Part shown: one piece after another, positions 24,979-32,490 of the stretch
Numbering within the stretch: position 1 is the first letter of the stretch
Layout of the letters: each line of letters opens with the position of its first letter
From: Nitrospirae bacterium GWC2_57_13
GTDB lineage: Bacteria > Nitrospirota > UBA9217
Length of the DNA: 38,406 nt
Direction: 5' to 3'
Assembly (NCBI GenBank): GCA_001805055.1
Contig: MHDZ01000019.1
Location: 1-38,406 of the forward strand
Notes under the pieces: model-generated
The model's input: the letters and a program-made list of their open reading frames with translations, nothing else
Database searches by the model: none
What the model was told of the DNA's origin: nothing
Translations under genes and position numbers: made by a program

Positions 24979-26862
24979 TCATTGCGCGCCCTTCTCCTGG
25001 ACGTCGGTCTTGGCGGCGCGGTCGTAGCTGTCCGCCAGGGCAAAGCGCGCCTTGACCCGGAACTCTTCGAGCCGGTCACGCCGCCTGGTCAGTTCGTTCA
25101 CCGCCATGATTTCGAGCACCTGCCCCTGGCGTGCGAGCAACGCCCGCACGTTTCCCTGGGCGGCATTGATCCGCTGCCGCAAGCTGCGGATCACGTCGTC
25201 ATACCCCTCATAGCTCTCGGTGACGGTCTGGCGGGTACGCGCAAAGGCCCTGTGTTGCCGGTTGAGCACGTCCAGCTCATGGTCCAGTTCGCGAAGGTGC
25301 TTGCGGGCATCGGCAAAACGCTTGTCATATTCCGCATGAATGTTCCACACCAGCACTCCCCGCAGCCGCCTGATCTGGTGCCACAACCGTGGCGTGATCT
25401 TTTTTCTCCGGGGGGTCATCATCCTCTCCAGACGCGCCACCTGTTCGCTCATGATCCGTTCATCGGCAGTCATCATCAGCTCGGGGCGCGTCACTGTCAG
25501 CATTGCCTCCAGCTGTTGGGCGATCCGGTCCCGCTGCTCCGACCGCAGCCGCATCTGAGCGTCGAGCCGCTTGAACTCGCGATCGATCACGGGCAGCAGC
25601 GGCTTGTAATGCGCCTGGCGCAGGCGGATGATATCTCCAAAGGAGGCCAGGTCCCCCGACCACACCTCCAGTTTTTTCAGCAGCTGCTCAAGGTCGAGAT
25701 AATTCTTCAGTGACTCCTGAAAGTCGTCGGAGGCCATCAAATCGAGCAGGTAGAATGTCTCGGGCGTTACCGGCAGCTCGCGCAGACTGACGATCCAGCC
25801 CGCATCCTGGTGCAGATCCTCCTGCATCAGGCGCTTGAGGAATTTGCCTTCGCGGATACTGACGATAGAGGCATCGAGCCTGGCGATCTCTCCGCCGAAC
25901 GCTTTCAGTGCCGCTTCATACTTCAGTGCAGCCGTACTGTACACACCGAGCCTGCTATAGGCATAGGGGACGGCAAGCATGGCCTCCTGGACCGTCGACT
26001 CCGTGACCTTGCGCCCGGCCAAAATGCTCCACGGCACCAGGGCATTATCGAACCGTTCCCGCGACGCGTCGGCCCAGCCCGAGTTGAGCAACGACCGGTT
26101 GGAGAACGGACCGCTGAGACGCACCCTGTCGAGCACTTCCTTGGCGGCCTTGAAATGACCTTCGCTCAACAGCTTTTCGCCGAGGATAAGGTTCGCCTTG
26201 TCTTTGATCGCCAGCACGGCCCGATCATCGCTCTCAATCCGGCCGGTACGGTCCAGATACTTCCGGCCAGGCTGCTCGCTGCCGGCCCTGAGCAGTGCGA
26301 TCCCCAGATTGTACGAACTGAACCCTTCCAGCCCTTTCTCGCTCTGCAGGTCTTTCAGAATGGCGACGGCCTCGGCATTGCGACCGACGGTCAGAGCGAT
26401 ATTCGCGCGCAGAAAAGCCAGCTCGGAACGGATCGCTGCGGGAAGGTTGCCGCGGATGCGCTCGACAGCATGCAATGCTTCTTCCGGCCGGTCGTTCTGG
26501 AAGTTCATCCGGGCCAGGCGGAACAGGGCCTCGTTGCGCAGGTCGTCCTCGGCAGTGACATCGATCACCGCCTTCATGGCGCGCTCGGCGCGTTGATGCA
26601 TCCGGTATTTCAGCTCGAAGCCGCCCGCCATATGGCCGGGCTGGCTGGAAAACGCTTCGGTCGTTGATCCATCGGACCCGCGGGATCGCTCCTGGTGGGC
26701 ATCGAACAGGACGATGGCATCGAACCACTCGCCCTGATGAGCGTAATACAGGATGTCGCCGTAATCAGAGAGGTACTGTCTGCCTTTTACGTTGGCAATG
26801 CCGGCAGCGAGTGCAGGCGCTGCGAACAGCAGTGAAGCCAGCAATACAAAAAATCTTGCCAT
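24979..26862 (-). CDS. Large exported TPR/coiled-coil protein
   Basis: A 627-residue periplasmic protein. The signal peptide is clear (ARFFVLLASLLFAAPALA, cleavage near residue 19). TPR-like helical pairs run from about residue 85 to 330 (RNEALFRLARMNFQNDRPEEA, YNLGIALLRAGSEQPG, LAVPYAYSRLGVYSTAALKYEAAL). The C-terminal third is a charged coiled coil (LDAQMRLRSEQRDRIAQQLEA, LRELDHELDVLNRQ). ATG at 26862 follows the upstream gene by six bases with a weak AGGGA. Probably a scaffold spanning the periplasm; comparable in size and context to GltC. No enzyme motif is seen. Confidence 0.78.
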   Translation of the reverse strand: MARFFVLLASLLFAAPALAAGIANVKGRQYLSDYGDILYYAHQGEWFDAIVLFDAHQERSRGSDGSTTEAFSSQPGHMAGGFELKYRMHQRAERAMKAVIDVTAEDDLRNEALFRLARMNFQNDRPEEALHAVERIRGNLPAAIRSELAFLRANIALTVGRNAEAVAILKDLQSEKGLEGFSSYNLGIALLRAGSEQPGRKYLDRTGRIESDDRAVLAIKDKANLILGEKLLSEGHFKAAKEVLDRVRLSGPFSNRSLLNSGWADASRERFDNALVPWSILAGRKVTESTVQEAMLAVPYAYSRLGVYSTAALKYEAALKAFGGEIARLDASIVSIREGKFLKRLMQEDLHQDAGWIVSLRELPVTPETFYLLDLMASDDFQESLKNYLDLEQLLKKLEVWSGDLASFGDIIRLRQAHYKPLLPVIDREFKRLDAQMRLRSEQRDRIAQQLEAMLTVTRPELMMTADERIMSEQVARLERMMTPRRKKITPRLWHQIRRLRGVLVWNIHAEYDKRFADARKHLRELDHELDVLNRQHRAFARTRQTVTESYEGYDDVIRSLRQRINAAQGNVRALLARQGQVLEIMAVNELTRRRDRLEEFRVKARFALADSYDRAAKTDVQEKGAQ

Positions 26863-26868
26863 GAATAA

Positions 26869-27390
26869 TCAATCCCTGAGTGTGATCATGTGATCGTCTG
26901 AATCCACGAGACGAACTTCCAGAATCTTGGGCCCCTCATCCTTGCGGAACTTGAATTTTTCCGTCCTGCGGACACCGGAGCTGCCCTTGGCCCTGCCTGT
27001 CATAAGCACCTGCAAGCCGTGCTCGCCGGAACTAATGTTGCCGACATAGATACGCTGCATGCCACCCTTCTGCAGCGCCTCGAGCTCCCGTAACGTATAG
27101 AGGTGCTGTGCGACCATCTTGCCGTCCAGCTGGATCTCGATTGAATCAAGGCGAAATTTCTCCACGTTGTCCAACGACACATAGACCGCAACCTGTGTAC
27201 TGGATGGATACAGCAGCTTCTCTTCGAGCAAACGCATTTGCACCCCGAGATTGAGCGTTTCAGCCTTGATCTCCTGGACCTGTTCATCCAGGCTCTTGAT
27301 CTGTCCCTTGGAGACCTCCTCCGCAGAGACAGGGAAACTGAGCATCACGATCGCAATGGAAAGAATGAACCCTCGTAAAAGGATGAACAT
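26869..27390 (-). CDS. Exported protein of unknown family, first gene of the motor operon
   Basis: A 173-residue exported protein. ATG at 27390 is chosen because AGGAGG lies five bases upstream; a longer frame begins at 27420. The signal peptide (FILLRGFILSIAIVMLSFPVSA) is followed by a short coiled coil (QIKSLDEQVQEIKAETLNLGVQ) and a beta-rich domain (VAVYVSLDN, DSIEIQLDGKMVAQHLYTL, IYVGNISSGEHGLQVLMTG). I cannot name the domain. As the first gene behind the riboswitch-like leader, it likely acts in the same periplasmic assembly as the TPR proteins. Confidence 0.72.
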   Translation of the reverse strand: MFILLRGFILSIAIVMLSFPVSAEEVSKGQIKSLDEQVQEIKAETLNLGVQMRLLEEKLLYPSSTQVAVYVSLDNVEKFRLDSIEIQLDGKMVAQHLYTLRELEALQKGGMQRIYVGNISSGEHGLQVLMTGRAKGSSGVRRTEKFKFRKDEGPKILEVRLVDSDDHMITLRD

Positions 27391-27468
27391 GGCTGCCTCC
27401 TGATAACGGGCTAGTTGCATACTGAACGTAAAAAGCGTACGAGCGCGGGTCCCAGCGCGACTCGGATT

Positions 27469-27507
27469 AAAAAAAAGCCGCCAGAAGAGTACTATTCTTT
27501 GGCGGCT
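27469..27507 (-). terminator. Intrinsic terminator in the leader of the motor operon
   Basis: Read on the minus strand, stem AGCCGCCA...TGGCGGCT (27507-27500 and 27483-27476, with further AAG/CTT pairing inside) is followed directly by eight Ts. It lies upstream of the first gene and downstream of the promoter and structured leader, so it can only act as an attenuator of the operon. A second GC-rich dyad (GAGTCGCGC type) follows at about 27441-27463. Confidence 0.85.
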
Positions 27508-27604
27508 CGACCAGCATATAAAACAGCAAGACCGTTGTGATGGTTACTGTTCTCAATTAGCTTCGTAGCTCTGCGCCCCCCGGTTCCTATAGGTTTGCTC
27601 TGAG
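27508..27604 (-). promoter_or_regulatory. Structured leader resembling a c-di-GMP-I (GEMM) riboswitch
   Basis: On the minus strand the leader contains AGAGCAAACC, then GGGGGCGCAGAGCTACG and GAAGCTAA, in the order of the GEMM-I aptamer core (GCAAACC, GACGCAAAGC, ACGGGTCTAA). AGC pairs with GCT to close the first stem. A long second stem can form: CGA/TCG, AGC/GCT, AACAG/CTGTT and ACC/GGT in succession. Differences are a missing GNRA-loop P1b helix and a G in place of the middle A in GCAAAGC. A sigma70 promoter lies just upstream and an intrinsic terminator just downstream. If correct it would switch the trans-envelope operon by a cyclic dinucleotide; it might instead be another attenuator class. 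Confidence 0.45.
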
Positions 27605-27649
27605 CAAAGGAGTAGAAGAGATGTGAAATGCGGGTCTAGCGAGCCTGGT

Positions 27650-27678
27650 AATTTATCATTTGAAAAAGCTGTTGTCAA
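27650..27678 (-). promoter_or_regulatory. Sigma70 promoter of the motor operon
   Basis: On the minus strand TTGACA (27678-27673) and TAAATT (27655-27650) are separated by 17 bases. The predicted start near 27643 places about 40 bases of RNA before the structured leader. The perfect -35 and ideal spacing make this one of the best promoters in the window. Confidence 0.7.
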
Positions 27679-27829
27679 GTATGTTAACAAGTTGCTGTAA
27701 TTGCAGGAAATCGGGTTTAATGGGAGAGCATAGTGCCGGGAAGGTAACAGCGGGGACCTGTTCCCTGAAATTTGTGCCACTTTACCCGATAGCCCGCGAA
27801 CGGGCAGTTGTGTGTTGCATAAAATTATT

Positions 27830-27858
27830 TTGACTTTCTGAAGGCGGTATGCTATAAA
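27830..27858 (+). promoter_or_regulatory. Sigma70 promoter of the B12 operon
   Basis: TTGACT (27830-27835) and TATAAA (27853-27858) are separated by exactly 17 bases. Transcription would start near 27865, just ahead of the cobalamin riboswitch. It is divergent from the motor-operon promoter, 150 bases away. Confidence 0.75.
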
Positions 27859-27882
27859 AGCCGCACATATAGAGAAAAAAAC

Positions 27883-28046
27883 GCATCCAGGCGAAGGGAA
27901 TCCCGTGTGAATCGGGAGCGGACCCGCCGCTGTGATCCCTGTCCCGTTTCAAACGGGATACGACCTCTGTCAGTAAAGCCACTGTCCTGCATCATGGGAT
28001 GGGAAGGCAGGCAGGGGAGGGAGAGCCAGAAGACCTGTCTGGATGC
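27883..28046 (+). promoter_or_regulatory. Cobalamin riboswitch upstream of btuF
   Basis: The P1 helix is GCATCCAG (27883-27890) with CTGGATGC (28039-28046). The B12 box AGCCAGAAGACCTGTC lies at 28024-28039. The upstream conserved core is present: AGGGAATCCCGTGTGAAT, then GGAGCGGACCCGCCGCTGTGA. The variable arm (TGTCCCGTTTCAAACGGGATACG) is a perfect hairpin. A strong terminator follows, so B12 should reduce transcription of btuFCD and following genes. Confidence 0.93.
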
Positions 28047-28099
28047 TTCTCGCACGGTCTTCGGTGATAAGGCTCTGTGTGGGTTAATATGCATCTATT

Positions 28100-28134
28100 A
28101 ATCCCCGGTCTTCTGAGAAGGCCGGGGATTTTTG
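28100..28134 (+). terminator. Riboswitch-controlled intrinsic terminator
   Basis: A stem AATCCCCGG (28100-28108) with CCGGGGATT (28122-28130) is followed by TTTTTGTTT. It lies 54 bases after the riboswitch P1 helix and before btuF, the expected expression platform of a transcription-control cobalamin riboswitch. Confidence 0.88.
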
Positions 28135-28337
28135 TTTCTATGGACCGTAAAGCGAGCGGAAACGAGACGCGGGATCGCGAGATTTGCCGCAGATTGACGC
28201 TGATCAACGCAGATCCATGCGAGGAGAGGGATAAGGAACAGCCAGGAAAAAGGCGAATCTACTTGGCCGCGAAGGGGCGCGGAGTAGGGCGAGAAGATGG
28301 GAAGCTAGGAAGTTAGGAAAGTAAGAAGGAATAACAA
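28135..28337 (+). other. Spacer between B12 terminator and btuF with repeat debris
   Basis: Two hundred bases without a supported gene. It holds half of a repeat of the ACGGATTAACACAGAT kind (GCCGCAGATTGACGCTGAT, 28188-28206) and a purine-rich run (GGGAAGCTAGGAAGTTAGGA) near 28300 that resembles 4035-4060. The btuF Shine-Dalgarno AAGGA lies at the end. Confidence 0.4.
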
Positions 28338-29186
28338 TTGATCAGAGCCTTTTTCCCCATAAGCATCATTGTATTGGCAATAAGCGGTCATGGCCATGCT
28401 GCGGAACCAGCGACCTCGGCCCAACGGATCATCTCGCTGGCGCCGAGCACCACGGAGACGCTTTTTGCCCTGGGCCTGGGAGACCGGATCGTTGGGGTGA
28501 CGAGCTTCTGCGACCAGCCTGTGGCGGCGCGCGCAAAGCCCAAGATCGGCGGCATGTCCAATCCTTCCCTGGAGGCGATCGTCACCCTGAAGCCGGACCT
28601 GGTAGTCATGACCATGGACGGCAATCCAAAAGAGGTTGAGGAACGCCTGCGGTCAATGGGGATCAGGACCTACGTCTGGAAAGCACGGACGCTTGCGGAA
28701 CTTCCGGAAGGGATACGCGATCTGGGGAGAGCTGTCGGAGCAACGGAACGATCGGACCGAATGGCGCGTGAGCTGCGGGACAGCATCGAGCGCTTCAAGA
28801 AAAAGCATGCTGAGCGCCCAGGCAAGGCGCAGGCCCGCAAGAAAGTGCTCTTGATGATCTGGCCTGAGCCACTGATCGTCGCAGGACCGGGCACGATCAT
28901 GGACGATGCTGTTCAACTGCTCGGCCATGAGAACATCGCGGCTGGTTCAAAAACACAATATCCGAAATACTCCCTTGAAGAGGTCATCCGTCAGGCGCCC
29001 GACGTGATCTTCGTCGGAAAGGCATCGGGCATGGACATGCAGGCCGTGTCACAAGGGATATTGAAGCGGTTGTCGTCGGTCCCGGCAATGCGCACGGGAT
29101 CGATCTTTTATATCAGCGACAGCCTGTACCGGCTGGGACCCCGGGTCGTATCAGGGATCGAGGAGTTGGCTGCATGCGTACAGTAA
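28338..29186 (+). CDS. btuF: Cobalamin ABC transporter, periplasmic binding protein
   Basis: BtuF captures corrinoid in the periplasm and delivers it to BtuCD. The 282-residue protein has a signal peptide ([15 protein letters not shown]) and the class III binding-protein fold: an N-lobe with [20 protein letters not shown] and LKPDLVVMT, one long linking helix, and a C-lobe with [16 protein letters not shown] and [11 protein letters not shown] at 28338 is preceded by AAGGA at seven bases; no ATG lies nearby in frame. The gene overlaps btuC by 13 bases. It lies behind the cobalamin riboswitch, which fixes the substrate class better than the sequence alone. Confidence 0.9.
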   Translation: MIRAFFPISIIVLAISGHGHAAEPATSAQRIISLAPSTTETLFALGLGDRIVGVTSFCDQPVAARAKPKIGGMSNPSLEAIVTLKPDLVVMTMDGNPKEVEERLRSMGIRTYVWKARTLAELPEGIRDLGRAVGATERSDRMARELRDSIERFKKKHAERPGKAQARKKVLLMIWPEPLIVAGPGTIMDDAVQLLGHENIAAGSKTQYPKYSLEEVIRQAPDVIFVGKASGMDMQAVSQGILKRLSSVPAMRTGSIFYISDSLYRLGPRVVSGIEELAACVQ

Positions 29187-30139
29187 GGATGGGCATATTC
29201 ATCGCGGTCGCAGTTCTGCTGTTTCTGCTGGCCCTTTTTGCAGGTCCGCGCATGATCAATCCCTTCGGTATGAGCACGACGGAGCGTGAGATCCTCCTTT
29301 CCATCCGCCTGCCGCGCGTGGTCGTGGCCATGTTGATCGGCATGGCCCTGGGCGCTTCCGGCGCGGTGCTGCAGGGCGTGCTCAGGAACCCCCTGGCTGA
29401 CCCGTACATCCTGGGTATCTCGAGCGGCGCATCCCTTGCCGCCGCTCTCGGCCTGCTGACAGGATTCTATGCCTTCGGGAGCGTGAGCATCCCCTTGACG
29501 GCCTTCATCGGGGCTGCGCTGGTCAGCCTCCTCGTAGGCGCCTTTGGCTGGAAGCGCGGGGGATTATGGCCTGAACGGCTGCTGCTGGCCGGGATTGGCC
29601 TGAACTTCCTGTTCAGCGCGGTCCTGATGCTGCTCCTGAGCGTGTCGAGCGATGAAGGCCTGCGCAGGGCGATCCTCTGGATGTTCGGGGACCTCTCGAT
29701 GGCGGACTGGACGCTGATCCCGTCAGCCTCGCTGTTCATGGTGATCGGCCTGGGCGTGGCGTTTGCTCGGTCCAGGGCGCTGAACGCGCTGATCCTTGGC
29801 GACGAATTCGCCCACAGCCTCGGGTTCGCAGTCCAGCGGGAGCGGCTCATGATGTTCGGTGCGATCGCGCTCATGACCGCGGCGTCCGTTGCGCTCGGCG
29901 GCACCATCGGGTTCATCGGCCTGCTCATGCCGCATATCGTCCGGTTCCTGCTCGGGGCGGACAGCAGGGTGCTGATCCCGGCCTCGGCAGTTGCGGGAGG
30001 GGCGTTCCTCTGCCTGGCTGATCTGATCGGGAGGTCCATCATGCCGCCCCTGGAACTGCCTTCAGGCACGGTGACGGCGATCATCGGTGCGCCCTATTTT
30101 CTCTATCTCCTCAGGAGGAAGGATGTCCTCAGCATATAG
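29174..30139 (+). CDS. btuC: Cobalamin ABC transporter, permease
   Basis: The inner-membrane permease of the FecCD family, 321 residues with about ten hydrophobic helices. Conserved signatures are [39 protein letters not shown], the Gly-rich coupling loop around [17 protein letters not shown] that contacts the ATPase, and the terminal [23 protein letters not shown] at 29174 has GAGGAG eight bases upstream within the end of btuF. It overlaps btuD by 17 bases. Forms BtuC2D2 with BtuF. Confidence 0.93.
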   Translation: MRTVRMGIFIAVAVLLFLLALFAGPRMINPFGMSTTEREILLSIRLPRVVVAMLIGMALGASGAVLQGVLRNPLADPYILGISSGASLAAALGLLTGFYAFGSVSIPLTAFIGAALVSLLVGAFGWKRGGLWPERLLLAGIGLNFLFSAVLMLLLSVSSDEGLRRAILWMFGDLSMADWTLIPSASLFMVIGLGVAFARSRALNALILGDEFAHSLGFAVQRERLMMFGAIALMTAASVALGGTIGFIGLLMPHIVRFLLGADSRVLIPASAVAGGAFLCLADLIGRSIMPPLELPSGTVTAIIGAPYFLYLLRRKDVLSI

Positions 30140-30899
30140 CGGACCGATACTCGAACTTCGCGGTGCTTCCTTTCGCTACCCCGGAGAAGGGATGATCGTT
30201 CAGGACCTTTCCTTCTCCGTGGCTAACGGAGAGTTCATCGGCCTCCTGGGCGCGAACGGTTCGGGAAAATCTACGATCCTGAAGCTTGCCGCAGGCATGC
30301 TGAAGCCGTCAAAGGGCCAGGTTCGGCTCTGGGATAAGCCGCTGCACACCTATCGCAACAAGGACCGGGCAAAGCTGCTGTGCTATTTCCCGCAGCATCT
30401 GGATGTGAACGTTCCGTTTACGGTCAGGGAGATCGTGGGCATGGGGCTCTATCCCTATGATATCCCCCCGCATATGACCGTTGACGAAGCGATTGCCATG
30501 GTGGGGCTGGAGGACAAGGCAGGGACGTACGTAACGAACCTGAGCGGCGGTGAACGGAGACGGGTGTTCATCGCCATGACGCTGATCCAGGGCGCGGGGG
30601 TGCTGCTCCTTGACGAGCCGCTGGCGAACCTGGACATCAAGTATCAGATCGAGTTCCTGCGCCTGCTGCGGGGGCTCCAGAAGCAGAAGGGCATCTCGGT
30701 TATCATGGCGCTGCATGACATCAATATTGCGTTCCAGTTCGAGAAGGTCATGCTGATCAATGACGGCAGCGTACTCGGCAGCGGAAGCCCGGAAGGGGTG
30801 CTCACGGGGCCGCTGCTCAAAGAGGCCTTTGACGTGGCCGTCGACGTGGAGCGTTCGGCGAACGGAGCGCTGTATATCAGTCACGGGACGATCCTCTGA
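30123..30899 (+). CDS. btuD: Cobalamin ABC transporter, ATPase
   Basis: The 258-residue ATPase of the cobalamin importer. It contains Walker A GANGSGKST at 43-51, the Q loop at Gln91, signature LSGGE at 140-144, Walker B VLLLDEP at 160-166 with the catalytic Glu165, and the switch His in ALHDINIA. ATG at 30123 is preferred over the upstream ATG at 30087 because AGGAGG lies just upstream and because it gives the usual family length. It overlaps the end of btuC. Confidence 0.93.
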   Translation: MSSAYSGPILELRGASFRYPGEGMIVQDLSFSVANGEFIGLLGANGSGKSTILKLAAGMLKPSKGQVRLWDKPLHTYRNKDRAKLLCYFPQHLDVNVPFTVREIVGMGLYPYDIPPHMTVDEAIAMVGLEDKAGTYVTNLSGGERRRVFIAMTLIQGAGVLLLDEPLANLDIKYQIEFLRLLRGLQKQKGISVIMALHDINIAFQFEKVMLINDGSVLGSGSPEGVLTGPLLKEAFDVAVDVERSANGALYISHGTIL

Positions 30900-30960
30900 G
30901 CCATGGCCAGGGCATGGTATTCCGATGGAGCAATCGAGCAAAGATCGAGAAGGAGCAGCA

Positions 30961-32490
30961 ATGGCCAAGGCACTCATGATCCAGGGAACAGGTTCGGGCG
31001 TGGGCAAGAGCCTGTTCGTCGCAGGACTGTGCCGTATATTCCGTGACAAGGGCGTGAACGTGGCGCCCTTCAAGGCCCAGAACATGGCTTTGAATTCCTT
31101 CATAACCCGGGAAGGCGGCGAGATCGGCAGGGCCCAGGCTTTCCAGGCAGAGGCGGCGCGGGTCGAACCATCGGTGGACATGAATCCCATCCTGTTAAAG
31201 GCAACAGGCGAGGCAGGGTGCCAGGTGATCCTGAACGGCAGGGTTCATGGGTCCATGCAGGCGCAGGAGTATTATTCCTTCAAGAACGAGGCATGGGCTG
31301 CGGTCACCGCCGGCTATGAACGTCTTTCAAAACAGCACGATCTCATCATCATGGAAGGCGCGGGCAGTCCGGCGGAGATCAACCTTTCGGACGCCGAAGT
31401 GGTGAACATGCGCATGGCCAGACATGCCAATGCACCGGTCCTGCTGGTGGGCGACATCGACAAGGGCGGCGTATTCGCCTCGCTCTACGGCACCATCGCG
31501 CTGCTGGATGGCGATGCCGCGCTGATCAAGGCCTTCATCATCAATAAGTTCCGGGGCGACCTTGCGATCCTGGAACCAGGCCTCCGGATGATTTCTGAAA
31601 AGACGGGACGGCCGGTGCTCGGCGTGATCCCCTACCTGGGGGACATGGGTCTTCATGAAGAGGACGGCATACCCCAGGACCGGCTGCAGTACCTGAACGC
31701 GGCGCGTCCTGTACGGATCGTGGTGCTTCGGCTTCGTTATATATCGAACTTCACGGACTTCGATCCCTTCCTGTACGAGCAGGATGTTGATATCGTCTAT
31801 TCTCTTCGGAGCAGCGACATCGAGAACGCGGACATGGTGATCATCCCCGGATCGAAGAACACGGTCCTGGACCTGCTCTATCTTCGCGAGAGCGGCATTG
31901 AGGCGAGCATCAAACGCGCTGCGGACAAGGGCATCCCCATCGCAGGGATCTGCGGCGGGTACCAGATGCTCGGGAAGAAGCTCTTCGACCCGGAGCGGGT
32001 CGAGAGTCCTCATCAGGAAACCAATGGAATGGGCCTCCTCGATGTGGAAACGGTCTTTGACAGGGTCAAGACCACGTGCCAGGTAAAAGCGCAGGCCCAG
32101 CATAGGGCAGAGAGCATAGGGCTTAGTGTTAAAAGCGATGAGACTGCGTTAGAAGGCTATGAGATCCATATGGGCAGGACAACGGGAGAGGTCAATTTGT
32201 TCTCACTGAAAAGGACTTCCCTTAATTCCGCATTCCGCACTCCGCATTCCGCACTGATTCTGGATGGTTCATCCAAAGGCAGCGTCTGGGGAACGTACCT
32301 CCACGGGATCTTTGATAATGATGGCTTTCGGAGGGAGGTGATCAATTCTCTCCGTCAGCGGCGCGGGCTGCAGCCTCTTGACGAGCGAATGAACTATTCC
32401 AAGGCACGGGACGAGTCTTTAGACCGATGGGCCGATATCCTTCGAGAGAACCTCGATATGAAGTTTATAGAGGAGTTGGTCAGCCCATGA
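30961..32490 (+). CDS. cobQ: Cobyric acid synthase (adenosylcobyric acid amidotransferase)
   Basis: CobQ/CbiP amidates carboxyl groups b, d, e and g of adenosylcobyrinate a,c-diamide with glutamine and ATP. The 509-residue protein has the synthetase P-loop GTGSGVGKS (9-17), KAQNMALNS, DIDKGGVFAS, and the type 1 glutamine amidotransferase domain with nucleophile Cys331 (GICGGYQMLG) and His448 (YLHGIFDND). ATG at 30961 is preceded by AAGGAG at five bases. Two short repeat-like stretches, around residues 380-395 and 420-432, expand the region near EIHMGRT compared with usual family members. With only importer genes nearby, its job is probably to finish imported corrinoids. It ends in ATGA overlap with the next gene. 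Confidence 0.92.
   Translation: MAKALMIQGTGSGVGKSLFVAGLCRIFRDKGVNVAPFKAQNMALNSFITREGGEIGRAQAFQAEAARVEPSVDMNPILLKATGEAGCQVILNGRVHGSMQAQEYYSFKNEAWAAVTAGYERLSKQHDLIIMEGAGSPAEINLSDAEVVNMRMARHANAPVLLVGDIDKGGVFASLYGTIALLDGDAALIKAFIINKFRGDLAILEPGLRMISEKTGRPVLGVIPYLGDMGLHEEDGIPQDRLQYLNAARPVRIVVLRLRYISNFTDFDPFLYEQDVDIVYSLRSSDIENADMVIIPGSKNTVLDLLYLRESGIEASIKRAADKGIPIAGICGGYQMLGKKLFDPERVESPHQETNGMGLLDVETVFDRVKTTCQVKAQAQHRAESIGLSVKSDETALEGYEIHMGRTTGEVNLFSLKRTSLNSAFRTPHSALILDGSSKGSVWGTYLHGIFDNDGFRREVINSLRQRRGLQPLDERMNYSKARDESLDRWADILRENLDMKFIEELVSP
32100..32122 (+). repeat. Diverged heptamer repeat inside cobQ (upstream)
   Basis: Units GCATAGG, GCAGAGA, GCATAGG form a diverged seven-base tandem within coding sequence, with GCATAGGGC present twice, 14 bases apart. 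It encodes the QHRAESIGL region just before the conserved GYEIHMG motif. Confidence 0.55.
32225..32252 (+). repeat. Heptamer tandem repeat inside cobQ (downstream)
   Basis: Four consecutive seven-base units ATTCCGC, ATTCCGC, ACTCCGC, ATTCCGC encode the NSAFRTPHSA stretch between EIHMGRT and the conserved DGSSKGSVWGTYLHG. The total of 28 bases is not a multiple of three, so neighbouring changes must have restored the frame. It looks like a simple repeat tolerated in a surface loop. Confidence 0.7.

Noticed and set aside
27553-27780. Minus-strand frame of 75 codons over the leader
   Set aside because: It overlaps the promoter and the structured leader, has no domain and no ribosome binding site; the RNA structure explains the region better.
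28077-28316. Plus-strand frame after the first cobalamin riboswitch
   Set aside because: It crosses the terminator stem and repeat debris and has low-complexity basic composition.
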